64,000 nucleotides of DNA from Antarcticibacterium flavum (GTDB taxonomy: Bacteria > Bacteroidota > Bacteroidia > Flavobacteriales > Flavobacteriaceae). Every line of letters begins with the position of its first letter. Position 1 is the stretch's first letter. Location: NCBI RefSeq assembly GCF_006159205.1, contig NZ_CP040812.1, positions 3,658,001 through 3,722,000 on the forward strand, written 5' to 3'. Below the pieces are notes generated by a model. That model ran no database searches. It was not told the DNA's origin and worked only from the letters and a program-made list of their open reading frames with translations. Position numbers and translations under genes: made by a program. Shown here piece after piece: positions 51,055 to 61,286 of the stretch.

Positions 51055-53163
51055 CTAACTTATGTAATTCCAGATATTTTTATTAGTCCTTAATTGTAGG
51101 AATGTAAAGTTTATCATTTTATTTTCAGGGGCTTTAAGCTCCGGGTCTTTAGTTAAGGTTTGTTTTGCGTAGTACCTGGCGCTCTGAAGGATCTGGCTGT
51201 CCTTCACAATATCGGCTATTTTTAAATTCAGCACTCCACTTTGTTGGGTACCCATAAGGTCCCCTGGGCCGCGCAGTTTTAAATCTACCTCGGCGATCTC
51301 AAAACCGTCACTGGTTCCCACCATGGTTTGAAGCCTGGTTTTTGCATCCTCAGATAGTTTGTGGCCGGTCATCAAAATACAATAACTTTGCTCTGCACCC
51401 CGGCCAACCCGGCCGCGCAACTGGTGCAGCTGGGAAAGCCCAAACCGCTCTGCGCTCTCAATGATCATTACACTGGCATTGGGAACATTCACGCCCACTT
51501 CTATAACGGTGGTGGCTACCATAATTTGAGTTTCCCCCTTAACAAACCGCTCCATTTCATAATCCTTGTCCGCCGGTTTCATCTGCCCGTGAACTATGGA
51601 TATCTGGAAATCGGGCATTGGAAATTCCCTCACCACACTCTCATAGCCATCCATGAGATCTTTATAATCCATGGTTGCCGATTCCTGGATGAGGGGATAA
51701 ACAATATAAACCTGTCTTCCCTTGGCGATCTCATCCCGTAAAAATTTGAAGACTTTTAATCTGTTGCTATCATACCTGTGTACGGTTTTTATTTCCTGCC
51801 TGCCGGGTGGTAATTCATCAATGACGGAGACATCCAGATCGCCATATAAACTCATCGCCAAAGTTCGCGGAATAGGGGTGGCGGTCATCACTAAAATGTG
51901 AGGTGGCAGGACATTTTTTTTCCATAATTTTGCCCTTTGTGCAACTCCAAATCTATGCTGCTCATCTATAATTGCAAGCCCCAAATTTTTAAATTTTACC
52001 TTGTCCTCAAGTAAAGCATGGGTGCCAATTAGGATGTCAATTTCTCCATTTTCAAGTTTTTCATGAATTTCCCTTCTCTTTGAAGTTTTAGTTGAACCGG
52101 TAAGTATAAAAATACTGAGTTCTAATTCTTTACATAATTCAACAAGCCCCTGGTAATGCTGGACTGACAAAATTTCAGTAGGGGCCATTAAACAGGCCTG
52201 GAAACCGTTGTCAAGTGCGATGAGCATTGACATGAGCGCCACAATGGTCTTCCCAGAGCCTACATCACCCTGTAACAGCCGGTTCATTTGTGCCCCGCTG
52301 CCAAGATCGCTCCTTATTTCCTTTATTACCCTCTTTTGTGCCCCTGTTAAATTGAAGGGTAAATGCTCTTTATAGAATTCAGAAAAGTTGTTTCCTATTT
52401 GTTCAAAAATGAAACCTTTGATACGCTTTTTCTGAAGCATATTTTTTACAAGAAGCTGCAGTTGGATGTAATATAATTCTTCAAATTTTAACCTGAATTG
52501 TGCCCTGGAAAGTAGCTCTGCACTTTCAGGAAAATGTATATTAAAAAGTGCTTTTGCCCGGGAGATCAATTTTAATTCAGCTTTGATCTCCTCGCTTAAG
52601 GTGTCATAGAATTTTCCACCGGTCTCAATAAAAAGTTGCTGCATTAATTTATTGATGACCCTGTTGGTAATTCCTGCTTTTGATAATTTATCTGTAGAGG
52701 GATAAATGGGTTGCATGGCCGTTCGCAGGCTTTTTTCATGTTCTTCCAGCAATTCCATTTCAGGATGGGGCATACTAAAGCTGCCGTTGAACCAGTTTAC
52801 TTTTCCAAAGATCACATAAGGAGTGTTAAGCCTGATGCTTTCCCGTACCCATTTTTGTCCCCTGAACCAAACCAGCTCCATTTTCCCTGTTTCATCAATA
52901 AAGTCGGCTACCAGACGTTTGCCACGTTTTTGTTCCACGGTTTTGAGGTGCACTATTTTACCTATGATCTGCACTTCAGCCGAGTTTTGCTGAAGGTCCT
53001 TCAACTTGTAATACCGGGTTTTGTCCAGGTAGCGATTAGGAAAAAGGTGGATGAGGTCCTGGTAGGTGTGAATGCCCAACTCTTTCCGAAGTAAATCGGC
53101 GCGATTTGGACCCACCCCTTTCAAATAATCAATGGGGGTTTGCAGCAGGTTGTGTGCATTCAT
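51055..53163 (-). CDS. recG: ATP-dependent DNA helicase RecG
   Basis: The start was set at MNAHNLLQTPIDYLKGVGP (ATG complementary to 53161-53163); the longer frame adds 19 residues without family similarity. The 702-residue protein has the wedge OB-domain near 60-150 and SF2 motifs: I LLQGDVGSGKTIVALM, II IIDEQHRFGV, III TATPIPRTL, and VI in HQLRGRVGRGAEQSYC. It remodels stalled replication forks and Holliday junctions in the nucleoid. Length is normal. It is divergent from the M1 peptidase gene. Confidence 0.97.
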   Translation of the reverse strand: MNAHNLLQTPIDYLKGVGPNRADLLRKELGIHTYQDLIHLFPNRYLDKTRYYKLKDLQQNSAEVQIIGKIVHLKTVEQKRGKRLVADFIDETGKMELVWFRGQKWVRESIRLNTPYVIFGKVNWFNGSFSMPHPEMELLEEHEKSLRTAMQPIYPSTDKLSKAGITNRVINKLMQQLFIETGGKFYDTLSEEIKAELKLISRAKALFNIHFPESAELLSRAQFRLKFEELYYIQLQLLVKNMLQKKRIKGFIFEQIGNNFSEFYKEHLPFNLTGAQKRVIKEIRSDLGSGAQMNRLLQGDVGSGKTIVALMSMLIALDNGFQACLMAPTEILSVQHYQGLVELCKELELSIFILTGSTKTSKRREIHEKLENGEIDILIGTHALLEDKVKFKNLGLAIIDEQHRFGVAQRAKLWKKNVLPPHILVMTATPIPRTLAMSLYGDLDVSVIDELPPGRQEIKTVHRYDSNRLKVFKFLRDEIAKGRQVYIVYPLIQESATMDYKDLMDGYESVVREFPMPDFQISIVHGQMKPADKDYEMERFVKGETQIMVATTVIEVGVNVPNASVMIIESAERFGLSQLHQLRGRVGRGAEQSYCILMTGHKLSEDAKTRLQTMVGTSDGFEIAEVDLKLRGPGDLMGTQQSGVLNLKIADIVKDSQILQSARYYAKQTLTKDPELKAPENKMINFTFLQLRTNKNIWNYIS

Positions 53164-53326
53164 AGGCCCGAAGATATTAAAAAGCTTTATATTATGATCT
53201 TCAATTTTGAAATTCACCATTATGCTTTTTCCAAATCTTCCCCGATATTAAATTTCATTGTTAATGATCATTATCAGGATGGTTATAAGCATGTTTTTGT
53301 AATTTGCGGGATATTAAGGATAATTA

Positions 53327-55456
53327 ATGAGATCCATTTTTAGCTTTTCTTTTCTCCTGATTTTTATTGCCGGGCTTGCGCGGGACAATAAGATCAATCA
53401 AATTGAATATGTTGATTTCACGCGTGTAGCGGCAGAAGTTTCCATTTACCCGGAAAAGGGGGAGGTAAACGGGATTGCGACATATACCTTTAATATTCTA
53501 AAGGATACGGATTCCCTTTACATAGACGCCCGGAATATTGATTTTACACTTCTCAAGTTAAACGGAAATGAAATTGACTATACCTATGATGGCTCCCGCT
53601 TATGGATAAGGAACAGCTTTAAACCTTCAGAAGAAAACAAAATTCTACTCCACTACAACACCCGGCCTAAACAGGCTCTGTATTTTATAAACTGGAACCT
53701 CGAGGAGAACATAAATGTTCACCAACAGGTGTGGACCCAGGGACAGGGCAGGTATACCTCCCACTGGCTGCCAAGCTTTGATGATCCTGCAGAAAAAGCC
53801 GTGTTTGCGCTTAAGATAAATTTTAAAAAAGGTTTCGAGGTGATCTCCAATGGGGAGTTTCTGGGAAAAAGGATCATTAATGATACTTTGGAGCAGTGGG
53901 ATTATGAGATGAAAAAGCCCATGAGCAGTTACCTTCTTGCCATAGCTGCGGGGAAATATGAAAAAGAAGTAATTAACAGTTCCTCTGGAGTGGAGATCAT
54001 CAATTACTTCATGGAGAGTGACAGGGAAAAAGTGGAATCAACCTACAGACACTCAGCTGAGATTTTTAATTTTTATGAAACCGAAACCGGAACAGCATAC
54101 CCCTGGAAAAATTACAGACAGGTGCCGGTACAGGATTTTCTTTACTCAGGTATGGAAAATACAGGTGCCACCATTTTTTCTGATGCATTTGTAGTCGATG
54201 AAATTGCCTTCAATGACCAGAATTATGTAAATGTCAATGCCCATGAACTTGCCCACCAGTGGTTCGGAAATTTTGTAACCGCTGCAACCAATGAGCATCA
54301 CTGGCTGCAGGAGGGTTTTGCTACCTACTTCGCCCTTTTAGCTGAAAAAGAGATCTTTGGAGAAGACTATTATTACTGGAAATTGTTCCAGAGTGCAGAG
54401 GAGTTGAAGAGCCTTAGTGACGAGGGTAAGGGGGAGCCCCTGGTTTCTTCTCGGGGAAGCTCTATCACCTACTATCAAAAGGGCGCATGGGCTTTGCACA
54501 TTTTGCGGGAAGAGATAGGCGCAGCGGCTTTTAAATCGGCCGTAACCCAATTCCTGAAGAAGTATTCCTATTCCACCGCCACTACAGAGGACTTTCTTGC
54601 AGAAGCCCGTACAGCCTCGGGAAAGAACCTGGAAGAATTTGAAAGTGACTGGTTGCAACAATCGGCATTCCAGGGTACTGCTGCCCTTGAATCCCTTAAA
54701 AGATCTAATTTCATTAGAGAGTATATGGAGATCGCAGCATTGAGACAGGTGCCCTTTGAATCCAAGAAAGATATTTTGAGCCGGGCTTTGGATTTCCCTG
54801 TCAATGATTATACTGGACAGGAGGTGGTGTATCAACTACAGGGAATAACAGATGCCGAAGCTATAAAATTGTACCGAAAGGCCTTCCAAAGCGGAAACCT
54901 TTACGTGAGACAAGCAATTGCGGTGAGCATGGAATTGGTCCCCACAGAACTTAAGACTGAATTTATTAGTCTTCTTAAAGACAAGTCCTATATCACAATT
55001 GAAAACGCCCTGCTAAACCTGTGGCTTTCCTTTCCCGAAGAAGCCGGCAGGTGGCTGGAAGCAACCAGGGGTATTGAAGGATTCTCCAATAAGAATGTAG
55101 AAATGCTTTGGCTTGTGATCAATCTGGTTACGCCGCAGGTGGACCCGGAGATGACCTCGCAAAATTTTGAAAAGCTTTCTTCATACACCCGCAGCTATTA
55201 TCCTTTTGGTGTAAGGCAAAACGCCTTTGGATACTTGTACCAGATAAATGCGTTTACAGACCAAAACCTTAAAGATCTTTTGCAGGCAGGCCAGCACCAT
55301 AATACCAGGTTCAGGGATTTTTCGAGAAAACTGCTGGAAACCTTGTTGCAGGATGAGAAGTATCGGGAGAAATACGTAGATTTAAGTGAAGGTCTCACGG
55401 TAGAAAACAAGGAGTTTTTGAACAGCAGGATGAAATCTTCAAGACAGGTCAATTAG
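53327..55456 (+). CDS. M1-family metallopeptidase (aminopeptidase)
   Basis: A 709-residue zinc aminopeptidase with an N-terminal hydrophobic signal (FSFSFLLIFIAGLA, about 5-18), so probably periplasmic or membrane-attached. The exopeptidase motif is GMENTGA (275-281) and the zinc site HELAHQWFGN (His306, His310) with Glu329 in LQEGFATY. A transition-state tyrosine is expected in SITYYQKGAW. The C-terminal helical part is shorter than in PepN. It cleaves N-terminal residues from peptides; specificity is not evident. The patatin gene follows 51 bp downstream in the same direction. Confidence 0.93.
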   Translation: MRSIFSFSFLLIFIAGLARDNKINQIEYVDFTRVAAEVSIYPEKGEVNGIATYTFNILKDTDSLYIDARNIDFTLLKLNGNEIDYTYDGSRLWIRNSFKPSEENKILLHYNTRPKQALYFINWNLEENINVHQQVWTQGQGRYTSHWLPSFDDPAEKAVFALKINFKKGFEVISNGEFLGKRIINDTLEQWDYEMKKPMSSYLLAIAAGKYEKEVINSSSGVEIINYFMESDREKVESTYRHSAEIFNFYETETGTAYPWKNYRQVPVQDFLYSGMENTGATIFSDAFVVDEIAFNDQNYVNVNAHELAHQWFGNFVTAATNEHHWLQEGFATYFALLAEKEIFGEDYYYWKLFQSAEELKSLSDEGKGEPLVSSRGSSITYYQKGAWALHILREEIGAAAFKSAVTQFLKKYSYSTATTEDFLAEARTASGKNLEEFESDWLQQSAFQGTAALESLKRSNFIREYMEIAALRQVPFESKKDILSRALDFPVNDYTGQEVVYQLQGITDAEAIKLYRKAFQSGNLYVRQAIAVSMELVPTELKTEFISLLKDKSYITIENALLNLWLSFPEEAGRWLEATRGIEGFSNKNVEMLWLVINLVTPQVDPEMTSQNFEKLSSYTRSYYPFGVRQNAFGYLYQINAFTDQNLKDLLQAGQHHNTRFRDFSRKLLETLLQDEKYREKYVDLSEGLTVENKEFLNSRMKSSRQVN

Positions 55457-55507
55457 CTCAGGATTTTGGAGAGGTAATTGCTCAATTTGAATAAAAAATA
55501 AGCAGGA

Positions 55508-56428
55508 ATGCGAGCATTGGTAATATCAGGAGGGGGAAGTAAGGGGGCTTTTGCAGGTGGCGTTGCCCAATACCTTATTGAGGAAAAGGGAAAAAAGTAC
55601 GATATCTACCTGGGCACTTCTACAGGAAGTCTTTTGATCCCGCACCTGGCCGATGGAAATATTGATAAGGTATATGATATCTATACCAATGTTACCCAGC
55701 GAAAGATCTTCAATGTAAATCCTTTTATTGTAAAGAAAAAGGATGGCCGGGAGTATGTTACCATCAATTATTTTAATACTCTCTGGCAATTTTTAAAGCA
55801 AAAGAGAACTTTTGGGGAAAGTAAGAATCTGCACAGGGAGATCAAAAAGCATTTTTCTCCTGAGAATTTTGACTCAATAAAAGAGAAGACTAAGGATGTG
55901 GTGGTCACTGTATCAAACCTCTCTAAGAATAGGGTGGAATACAAGTCTATCCAGGATTTTGATTATGAGGATTTTTGTGACTGGATTTGGATAAGCTGTA
56001 ATTATATCCCGTTTATGAGCCTGGCTACCAAGAATGGGTATGAGTATGCAGATGGTGGGCTGGGATGCGTGGTGCCGATAAGGGAAGCCATAAAACGCGG
56101 TGCAAAGGAGGTGGATGCCATCATCCTTGAGGCGGAGAATATGGAATACCACAAGGTATTGGGAAAAAATCCTTTTTCACTTATGATCAACCTGTTCGGG
56201 TTTTTGCTGGACCAGGTAGAGTATCACGACGTTGTGGAAGGGAAACTGGCGGCCCTAAATAAAAAAGTAAAACTTACCACCTATTATACCCCGGTACAGC
56301 TCACAGAGAATTCCCTGGTTTTTAATAAAGAAGCGATGAAATCCTGGTGGCAACAGGGGTTTGAATATGCTAAAGAGAAAGACCTGGAAAATAAAGAATC
56401 CAAAAGGTTCTGGCGCAGTTTCTTCTAG
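55508..56428 (+). CDS. Patatin-like phospholipase family protein
   Basis: A 306-residue protein with the patatin catalytic elements: oxyanion loop SGGGSKGAF (7-15), nucleophile elbow GTSTG (36-40, Ser38) and the catalytic Asp in YADGGLG (about 177-183). No signal peptide is present, so it acts in the cytosol on acyl-lipids or related esters; the substrate is unknown. It may be co-transcribed with the M1 peptidase. Its stop overlaps by 4 bp the stop of the convergent downstream gene. Confidence 0.93.
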   Translation: MRALVISGGGSKGAFAGGVAQYLIEEKGKKYDIYLGTSTGSLLIPHLADGNIDKVYDIYTNVTQRKIFNVNPFIVKKKDGREYVTINYFNTLWQFLKQKRTFGESKNLHREIKKHFSPENFDSIKEKTKDVVVTVSNLSKNRVEYKSIQDFDYEDFCDWIWISCNYIPFMSLATKNGYEYADGGLGCVVPIREAIKRGAKEVDAIILEAENMEYHKVLGKNPFSLMINLFGFLLDQVEYHDVVEGKLAALNKKVKLTTYYTPVQLTENSLVFNKEAMKSWWQQGFEYAKEKDLENKESKRFWRSFF

Positions 56429-56946
56429 ATCGTATTTCGTACTTCTTTTTTAATGAAATCCAGTGCGGCATCTGTAGGTGCAGCCTGGTCCATTAAATTG
56501 GTAAGCAAAATCTCTCTCAATTTTTCTGCCGATTCCACTTCCTCTTTTTTTCCTGCTTTGCGAATCATTCCTATGGTGGCATTTTTCGCAGTCTTGATCA
56601 CATTCCAGCATTCGCCAGATAGATATATTTGTTGTGCCAGGTTGTGCTCAAATTCCATATCTATGGTTTGTGTAAGCAGGGATTCATAGCTTTCCTTGCT
56701 ATGAGAATCGGGTTTTATCCTTAACAGCAATTTCCCGAGTGAAATTCGTTCGAGGAATAATGCCATTCGTTCGTAAGCCTGTAATTTAAGTGGGAGGGCC
56801 GTCTTTTGGTTCTCCTGCCTTATTAAGAACCTTCTTCGTTTATCTTCATTGGCGATGTGCATTTTAAAAAAATAGTAGGAAACCAGCCCAACAATTACAG
56901 CAGGTAAAAGGTAAAAGAACAGTTGTAGGAAACTTTCGTTTGTCAT
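56425..56946 (-). CDS. Single-span membrane protein (DUF7935-like)
   Basis: The start is taken at MTNESFLQLFFYLLP (ATG complementary to 56944-56946). The 173-residue protein has an N-terminal transmembrane helix (FLQLFFYLLPAVIVGLVSYY, about 6-25) and a cytosolic helical part with LKLQAYERMALFLERISL, a conserved-looking segment I associate with a Bacteroidetes-specific family of unknown function. It converges on, and overlaps by 4 bp, the patatin gene. Confidence 0.75.
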   Translation of the reverse strand: MTNESFLQLFFYLLPAVIVGLVSYYFFKMHIANEDKRRRFLIRQENQKTALPLKLQAYERMALFLERISLGKLLLRIKPDSHSKESYESLLTQTIDMEFEHNLAQQIYLSGECWNVIKTAKNATIGMIRKAGKKEEVESAEKLREILLTNLMDQAAPTDAALDFIKKEVRNTI

Positions 56947-57034
56947 AAAAGCCAAGACTTATTTTTGTTATTTGCCTGCATTCCATTCCCCATATATTAA
57001 CAGTGGCCCTGGAATTTGAGGCTTACAAAAGTAA

Positions 57035-58333
57035 TCAATCCATGTTTAAATAATCAAGGGCGAGTTGTGACATTACTTTTACTCCTAAATTAAGTCCACT
57101 TTCATCAATAAAGAAATCGGGAGTGTGATGAGGTGCAGGATCTGAGGAATCCAGGGGTTGTCCTCCAAGGAAAAAGTACAATCCGGGGATCTTTTCCTGG
57201 AAGAAGGAGAAATCCTCTCCACCTGTGGTGGCTTTTTGCAATTCAACTTTGTCCTTGCCGGCTACTTTTTGCAGGGTAGGTAACATCTTAGCCGTTAGCT
57301 CGGGATCGTTATAAGTAATAGCTGTGTTATTTTGAAATTCTATGGTGGCTTTCCCTCCAAATGCTTCAGCTATTGCAGGGACCATTTCATTCATTCTGCG
57401 AAGTATCAATTCCTTCATATCAGGATCCAGGGTTCTCACAGTTCCAATCATTTCAGCAGTTTCAGGAATTATATTGAAACGAACCCCGCTGCTTATTTTA
57501 CCAACAGTGATCACTGCCGCCGCATCCACCAGTTTGGATTCCCGGCTTATGATGGTTTGCAGCCCGTCTATGATCTTGGCAGAGATCAAAATAGGGTCTG
57601 TCCCGCTCCAGGGAGCAGAGCCATGGGTGCCTTTACCCTCCACATTAATTACAAAGCGTTCTACAGCTGCCATCGTACCCTCTGGTTTATAACGTATTGT
57701 GCCAACGGGGGTGGCCGAGTTTATATGGAGGCCAAAAATTGCATCTACAGCGGGCTTTTCCAGGACACCCTCCTTGATCATTACAGATGCTCCTCCTTCT
57801 TCTCCCGGTGGCGGGCCTTCTTCAGCCGGCTGGAAAATGAATTTGACCGTGCCGTTTATCTTATCTTTATTATTTGCCAGGATTTGCGCTACCCCCATTA
57901 GGATAGCCGTGTGGGTATCATGCCCACAGGCGTGCATCACTCCTGTTTGAGTTCCCAAAAATTCTGTTGTTACAGTAGATTTGAAAGGGAGGTCATTTCG
58001 TTCTGTTACCGGCAGGGCATCTATATCTGCCCGCAGGGCTACCACTTTACCGGGATTGTCACCTTTAAGTATTCCAACCACCCCAGTCTTTGCAATTCCC
58101 GTTTGAACCTCCATTCCCAGGCTTTCAAGATGGGCAGCGATCTTTTTCGCGGTTTCAAACTCCCGGTTTGAAAGCTCAGGATTTTTGTGAAAATCCCTTC
58201 GCCATTCTATAACCTGTTTTTCAAGGTCATTGGCAGCTTCTTCAATCACAGGGTCTATTTGCTGAGCAACAATAGAACCAGAAAAAATTAAAAATAGGGA
58301 GGTAAACAAACCGGTAAAAATCTTATTCTTCAT
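57035..58333 (-). CDS. M20-family amidohydrolase (exported)
   Basis: A 432-residue metalloenzyme with signal peptide (MKNKIFTGLFTSLFLIFSG, cleavage near VAQQ). The M20D amidohydrolase motifs are ALRADIDALPV (about 96-106), GVMHACGHDTHTAILMG (about 132-148), FQPAEEGPPPGEEGG and, near the end, PDFFIDESGL. Relatives hydrolyse N-acyl amino acids, hippurate or indole-3-acetyl-amino acids; the substrate is not determined. It is probably periplasmic. It is a single gene, divergent from the helicase gene. Confidence 0.9.
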   Translation of the reverse strand: MKNKIFTGLFTSLFLIFSGSIVAQQIDPVIEEAANDLEKQVIEWRRDFHKNPELSNREFETAKKIAAHLESLGMEVQTGIAKTGVVGILKGDNPGKVVALRADIDALPVTERNDLPFKSTVTTEFLGTQTGVMHACGHDTHTAILMGVAQILANNKDKINGTVKFIFQPAEEGPPPGEEGGASVMIKEGVLEKPAVDAIFGLHINSATPVGTIRYKPEGTMAAVERFVINVEGKGTHGSAPWSGTDPILISAKIIDGLQTIISRESKLVDAAAVITVGKISSGVRFNIIPETAEMIGTVRTLDPDMKELILRRMNEMVPAIAEAFGGKATIEFQNNTAITYNDPELTAKMLPTLQKVAGKDKVELQKATTGGEDFSFFQEKIPGLYFFLGGQPLDSSDPAPHHTPDFFIDESGLNLGVKVMSQLALDYLNMD

Positions 58334-58537
58334 GTTAAAATTATCATTATTAAAAATCTGATCTTCTAATTTTCTTCAGAAGATCAACCTTCAGCTCTAA
58401 AAAAGCTGAGCCCTAAATATATTTAAAAAATCTCCTTATATCCACAGCAGGAAAGATTTTGTTTAAAAGTAACCTTCTACGGGGTTTTCATCTAAACCTA
58501 ATTTTGGTTAAATTCACGCCCTAAAAGAAAGAAGGAA

Positions 58538-60865
58538 TTGGAATCTTATTTAGCTGAATTAAATGACGCCCAAAGGGCGCCGGTACTGCAAAAGGATGGT
58601 GCGATGATCGTGATCGCAGGTGCAGGCTCGGGGAAGACCAGGGTGCTTACCTACAGGATCGCATACTTAATGAGTAAAGGAGTGGATCCTTTTAATATCC
58701 TCTCACTCACCTTTACCAATAAGGCAGCGCGGGAGATGAAAAAACGTATCGCCCAGATCGTGGGTAACAGTGAAGCCAAGAATCTATGGATGGGGACTTT
58801 TCACTCGATCTTTGCAAAAATGCTGCGTTTCGAGGCCGATAAACTTGGCTATCCTTCAAATTTCACTATTTATGATACCCAGGATTCCCAAAGGCTCATA
58901 AGTGCTATTATCAAGGAAATGGGGCTTGATAAGGATGTTTATAAATATAAGCAGGTGTATTCGAGGATCTCCTCCTTTAAAAATAGTCTAATTACGGTCA
59001 AGGCATATTTCCAGAACCCCGAATTGATAGAGGCAGACGCTATGTCCAAGAAACCCAGGATGGGGGAAATCTACAAGAACTATGTGGAGCGCTGTTTTAA
59101 GGCGGGGGCAATGGACTTTGATGACCTTTTGCTGAAGACCAATGAACTTCTAAACCGTTTCCCAGATGTTTTACATAAATACCAGAACAGGTTTAGATAT
59201 ATCCTCGTGGATGAGTACCAGGATACAAATCACAGCCAGTATCTTATAGTAAAAGCCCTATCAGATAAATTTCAGAATATTTGCGTGGTAGGGGATGATG
59301 CGCAGAGTATTTATGCTTTTAGGGGAGCAAACATCAATAACATTCTCAACTTTCAGAAAGATTATGAAAATGTGCAAATGTACAGGTTGGAGCAAAATTA
59401 CCGCTCTACTAATAATATTGTACAGGCGGCAAACTCCATTATAGATAAGAATAAGACCAAGCTGGAGAAGGTGGTTTGGACTGCCAATGATGACGGGCCA
59501 AAGATCGTGGTGAACCGTTTGCTTACAGATGGGGAGGAAGGCAGGTTTGTTGCCAGTTCCATTTTTGAAAATAGAATGCAGAATCAATTAAACAACGGGG
59601 ATTTTGCAATATTATACAGGACCAATGCCCAGAGCCGGGCGATGGAAGATGCCCTTAGGAAAAGAGAGATCCCTTACAGGATCTACGGGGGGCTTTCCTT
59701 TTACCAACGCAAGGAGATCAAGGATGTTCTGTCCTATTTGCGCCTGCTTGTAAATCCAAATGATGAGGAAGCCCTGAAAAGGGTTATCAATTATCCCGCC
59801 CGTGGAATAGGGTCTACCACAATTGATAAGCTTACTATTGTAGCCAATCAATATGGAAGATCGATCTTTGAGGTAATAGAGAATATGGATCAGCTCGATC
59901 TTAAGATCAATTCGGGTACCAGGAACAAGCTGGCCAACTTTGTGAATATGATCAAGAGCTTCAGGATCCTGAATGAGAATGCAGATGCCTTTACGGTTGC
60001 CGATACGGTTGCAAAGAAAACCGGTCTTGTGCAGGAACTGAAAAAGGACGGTACTCCTGAAGGTATTGCCAGGATAGAAAATATTGAGGAGTTGCTGAAC
60101 GGGATAAGGGATTTCGTGGAAGGACAAAAAGAACTTGCCGATGCTACAGGGAGTTTGACCGAATTTCTTGAAGATGTCGCCCTGGCCACAGATATGGATA
60201 AGGACACCGGCGATGATGACCGGGTAGCACTTATGACCATACACCTGGCCAAGGGACTGGAATTTCCCTATGTTTATATTGTGGGGATGGAGGAAGACCT
60301 TTTTCCATCGGCTATGAGTATGAATACCAGGACAGAGCTGGAGGAAGAACGAAGGCTGTTCTATGTAGCCCTTACCAGGGCAGAGAAGCAGGCCTATCTT
60401 ACTTATACGCAATCCAGGTACAGGTGGGGTAAACTTGTGGATGCAGAGCCCAGCAGGTTTATCGAGGAGATCGAGGCAAAGTTTCTTGACTATATGATCC
60501 CGCAGGACGATTATAAATATAAGCCCCTTATCGATACAGATATCTTTGGGGATGAAATAGACAAAAGTAAATTTCGCCAAAGCAAGCCAAAGGCAGGAAC
60601 CCCGCCACCGGCACATAAGCCAAGTGAAGAACAGCTTAGAAAACTTCGTAAGCTAAGGCCTGCAACTCCTGCTCCCGGGGCAACTCAGAATACAGACGGC
60701 GTGAAACTTAATGTGGGTGACCGCGTGGAGCACATAAGGTTTGGCAAAGGAGCCGTGCTCAACATTGAAGGAGTTGGGCAGGATAAAAAGGCTGAAATAG
60801 ATTTCGAGAACGGTGGTATTAAAAAACTCCTGTTAAGGTTCGCTAAACTTAAGTTGTTGTCATAA
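58538..60865 (+). CDS. pcrA: UvrD/PcrA-type SF1 DNA helicase
   Basis: A 775-residue 3'-5' helicase. Motifs: Q motif LNDAQRAPV (8-16), Walker A AGAGSGKT (28-35), Walker B/II DEYQDTN, III VVGDDAQSIYAFRGA, IV LEQNYRST, and VI in VALTRAEKQAYLTY. The C-terminal end (about 720-775: VGDRVEHIRFGKGAVLNIEG) is the Tudor-like domain typical of PcrA. The start is TTG at 58538: an in-frame TAA at 58499 excludes an upstream start, no ATG is available, and residues ESYLAELNDAQRAPV match the family N-terminus. It works in repair and in clearing proteins from DNA. Confidence 0.95.
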   Translation: MESYLAELNDAQRAPVLQKDGAMIVIAGAGSGKTRVLTYRIAYLMSKGVDPFNILSLTFTNKAAREMKKRIAQIVGNSEAKNLWMGTFHSIFAKMLRFEADKLGYPSNFTIYDTQDSQRLISAIIKEMGLDKDVYKYKQVYSRISSFKNSLITVKAYFQNPELIEADAMSKKPRMGEIYKNYVERCFKAGAMDFDDLLLKTNELLNRFPDVLHKYQNRFRYILVDEYQDTNHSQYLIVKALSDKFQNICVVGDDAQSIYAFRGANINNILNFQKDYENVQMYRLEQNYRSTNNIVQAANSIIDKNKTKLEKVVWTANDDGPKIVVNRLLTDGEEGRFVASSIFENRMQNQLNNGDFAILYRTNAQSRAMEDALRKREIPYRIYGGLSFYQRKEIKDVLSYLRLLVNPNDEEALKRVINYPARGIGSTTIDKLTIVANQYGRSIFEVIENMDQLDLKINSGTRNKLANFVNMIKSFRILNENADAFTVADTVAKKTGLVQELKKDGTPEGIARIENIEELLNGIRDFVEGQKELADATGSLTEFLEDVALATDMDKDTGDDDRVALMTIHLAKGLEFPYVYIVGMEEDLFPSAMSMNTRTELEEERRLFYVALTRAEKQAYLTYTQSRYRWGKLVDAEPSRFIEEIEAKFLDYMIPQDDYKYKPLIDTDIFGDEIDKSKFRQSKPKAGTPPPAHKPSEEQLRKLRKLRPATPAPGATQNTDGVKLNVGDRVEHIRFGKGAVLNIEGVGQDKKAEIDFENGGIKKLLLRFAKLKLLS

Positions 60866-61007
60866 CCGGGGTTGAGGAACAATATTGCTGCAATTGTTAT
60901 TCATGACGCCTGGGGGCTTTCCAGTTAGCCTGACCAATGGCTAACATTCGTTAAAGTTGTGTTACCCGCACCTCCTAACTTCCCAGCTTTTCTTATCTTC
61001 AATTAAT

Positions 61008-61220
61008 ATGATAAGGACTGGGAGCAAGGTAAAATGGAAATGGGGTACAGGTACCGCAACAGGTACTGTAAAGGATGTATTTGACAGAAGGATCTCCACT
61101 ACAATAAAGGGCACAAAAGTTACCCGGAAAGGGGAGCCGGGAAACAAAGCCCTTCTTATTCACCAGGAAAATGGAAATGAGGTTCTAAAATTGGAAAGCG
61201 AAGTCGAAAAAATGGACTAA
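61008..61220 (+). CDS. DUF2945 (HVA1-like) small protein
   Basis: Start at MIRTGSKVKWKWG. The 70-residue protein is a small beta-rich domain (KVKWKWGTGTATGTVKDVF, KGTKVTRKGEPGNKALLI) matching DUF2945. In fungi the domain is called hypervirulence-associated; in bacteria its role is unknown. It lies between pcrA and the Sua5-type gene, all rightward. Confidence 0.85.
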   Translation: MIRTGSKVKWKWGTGTATGTVKDVFDRRISTTIKGTKVTRKGEPGNKALLIHQENGNEVLKLESEVEKMD

Positions 61221-61286
61221 GTTCCTTTTTCCCGCCAATAATAATTTAAAAATTCGTAATTTTCATTACACCAAAAATATTTCAGA

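Noticed and set aside
59612..60616. 334-codon frame antisense to pcrA
   Set aside because: It lies fully within the conserved helicase gene on the other strand and has no recognisable domain.
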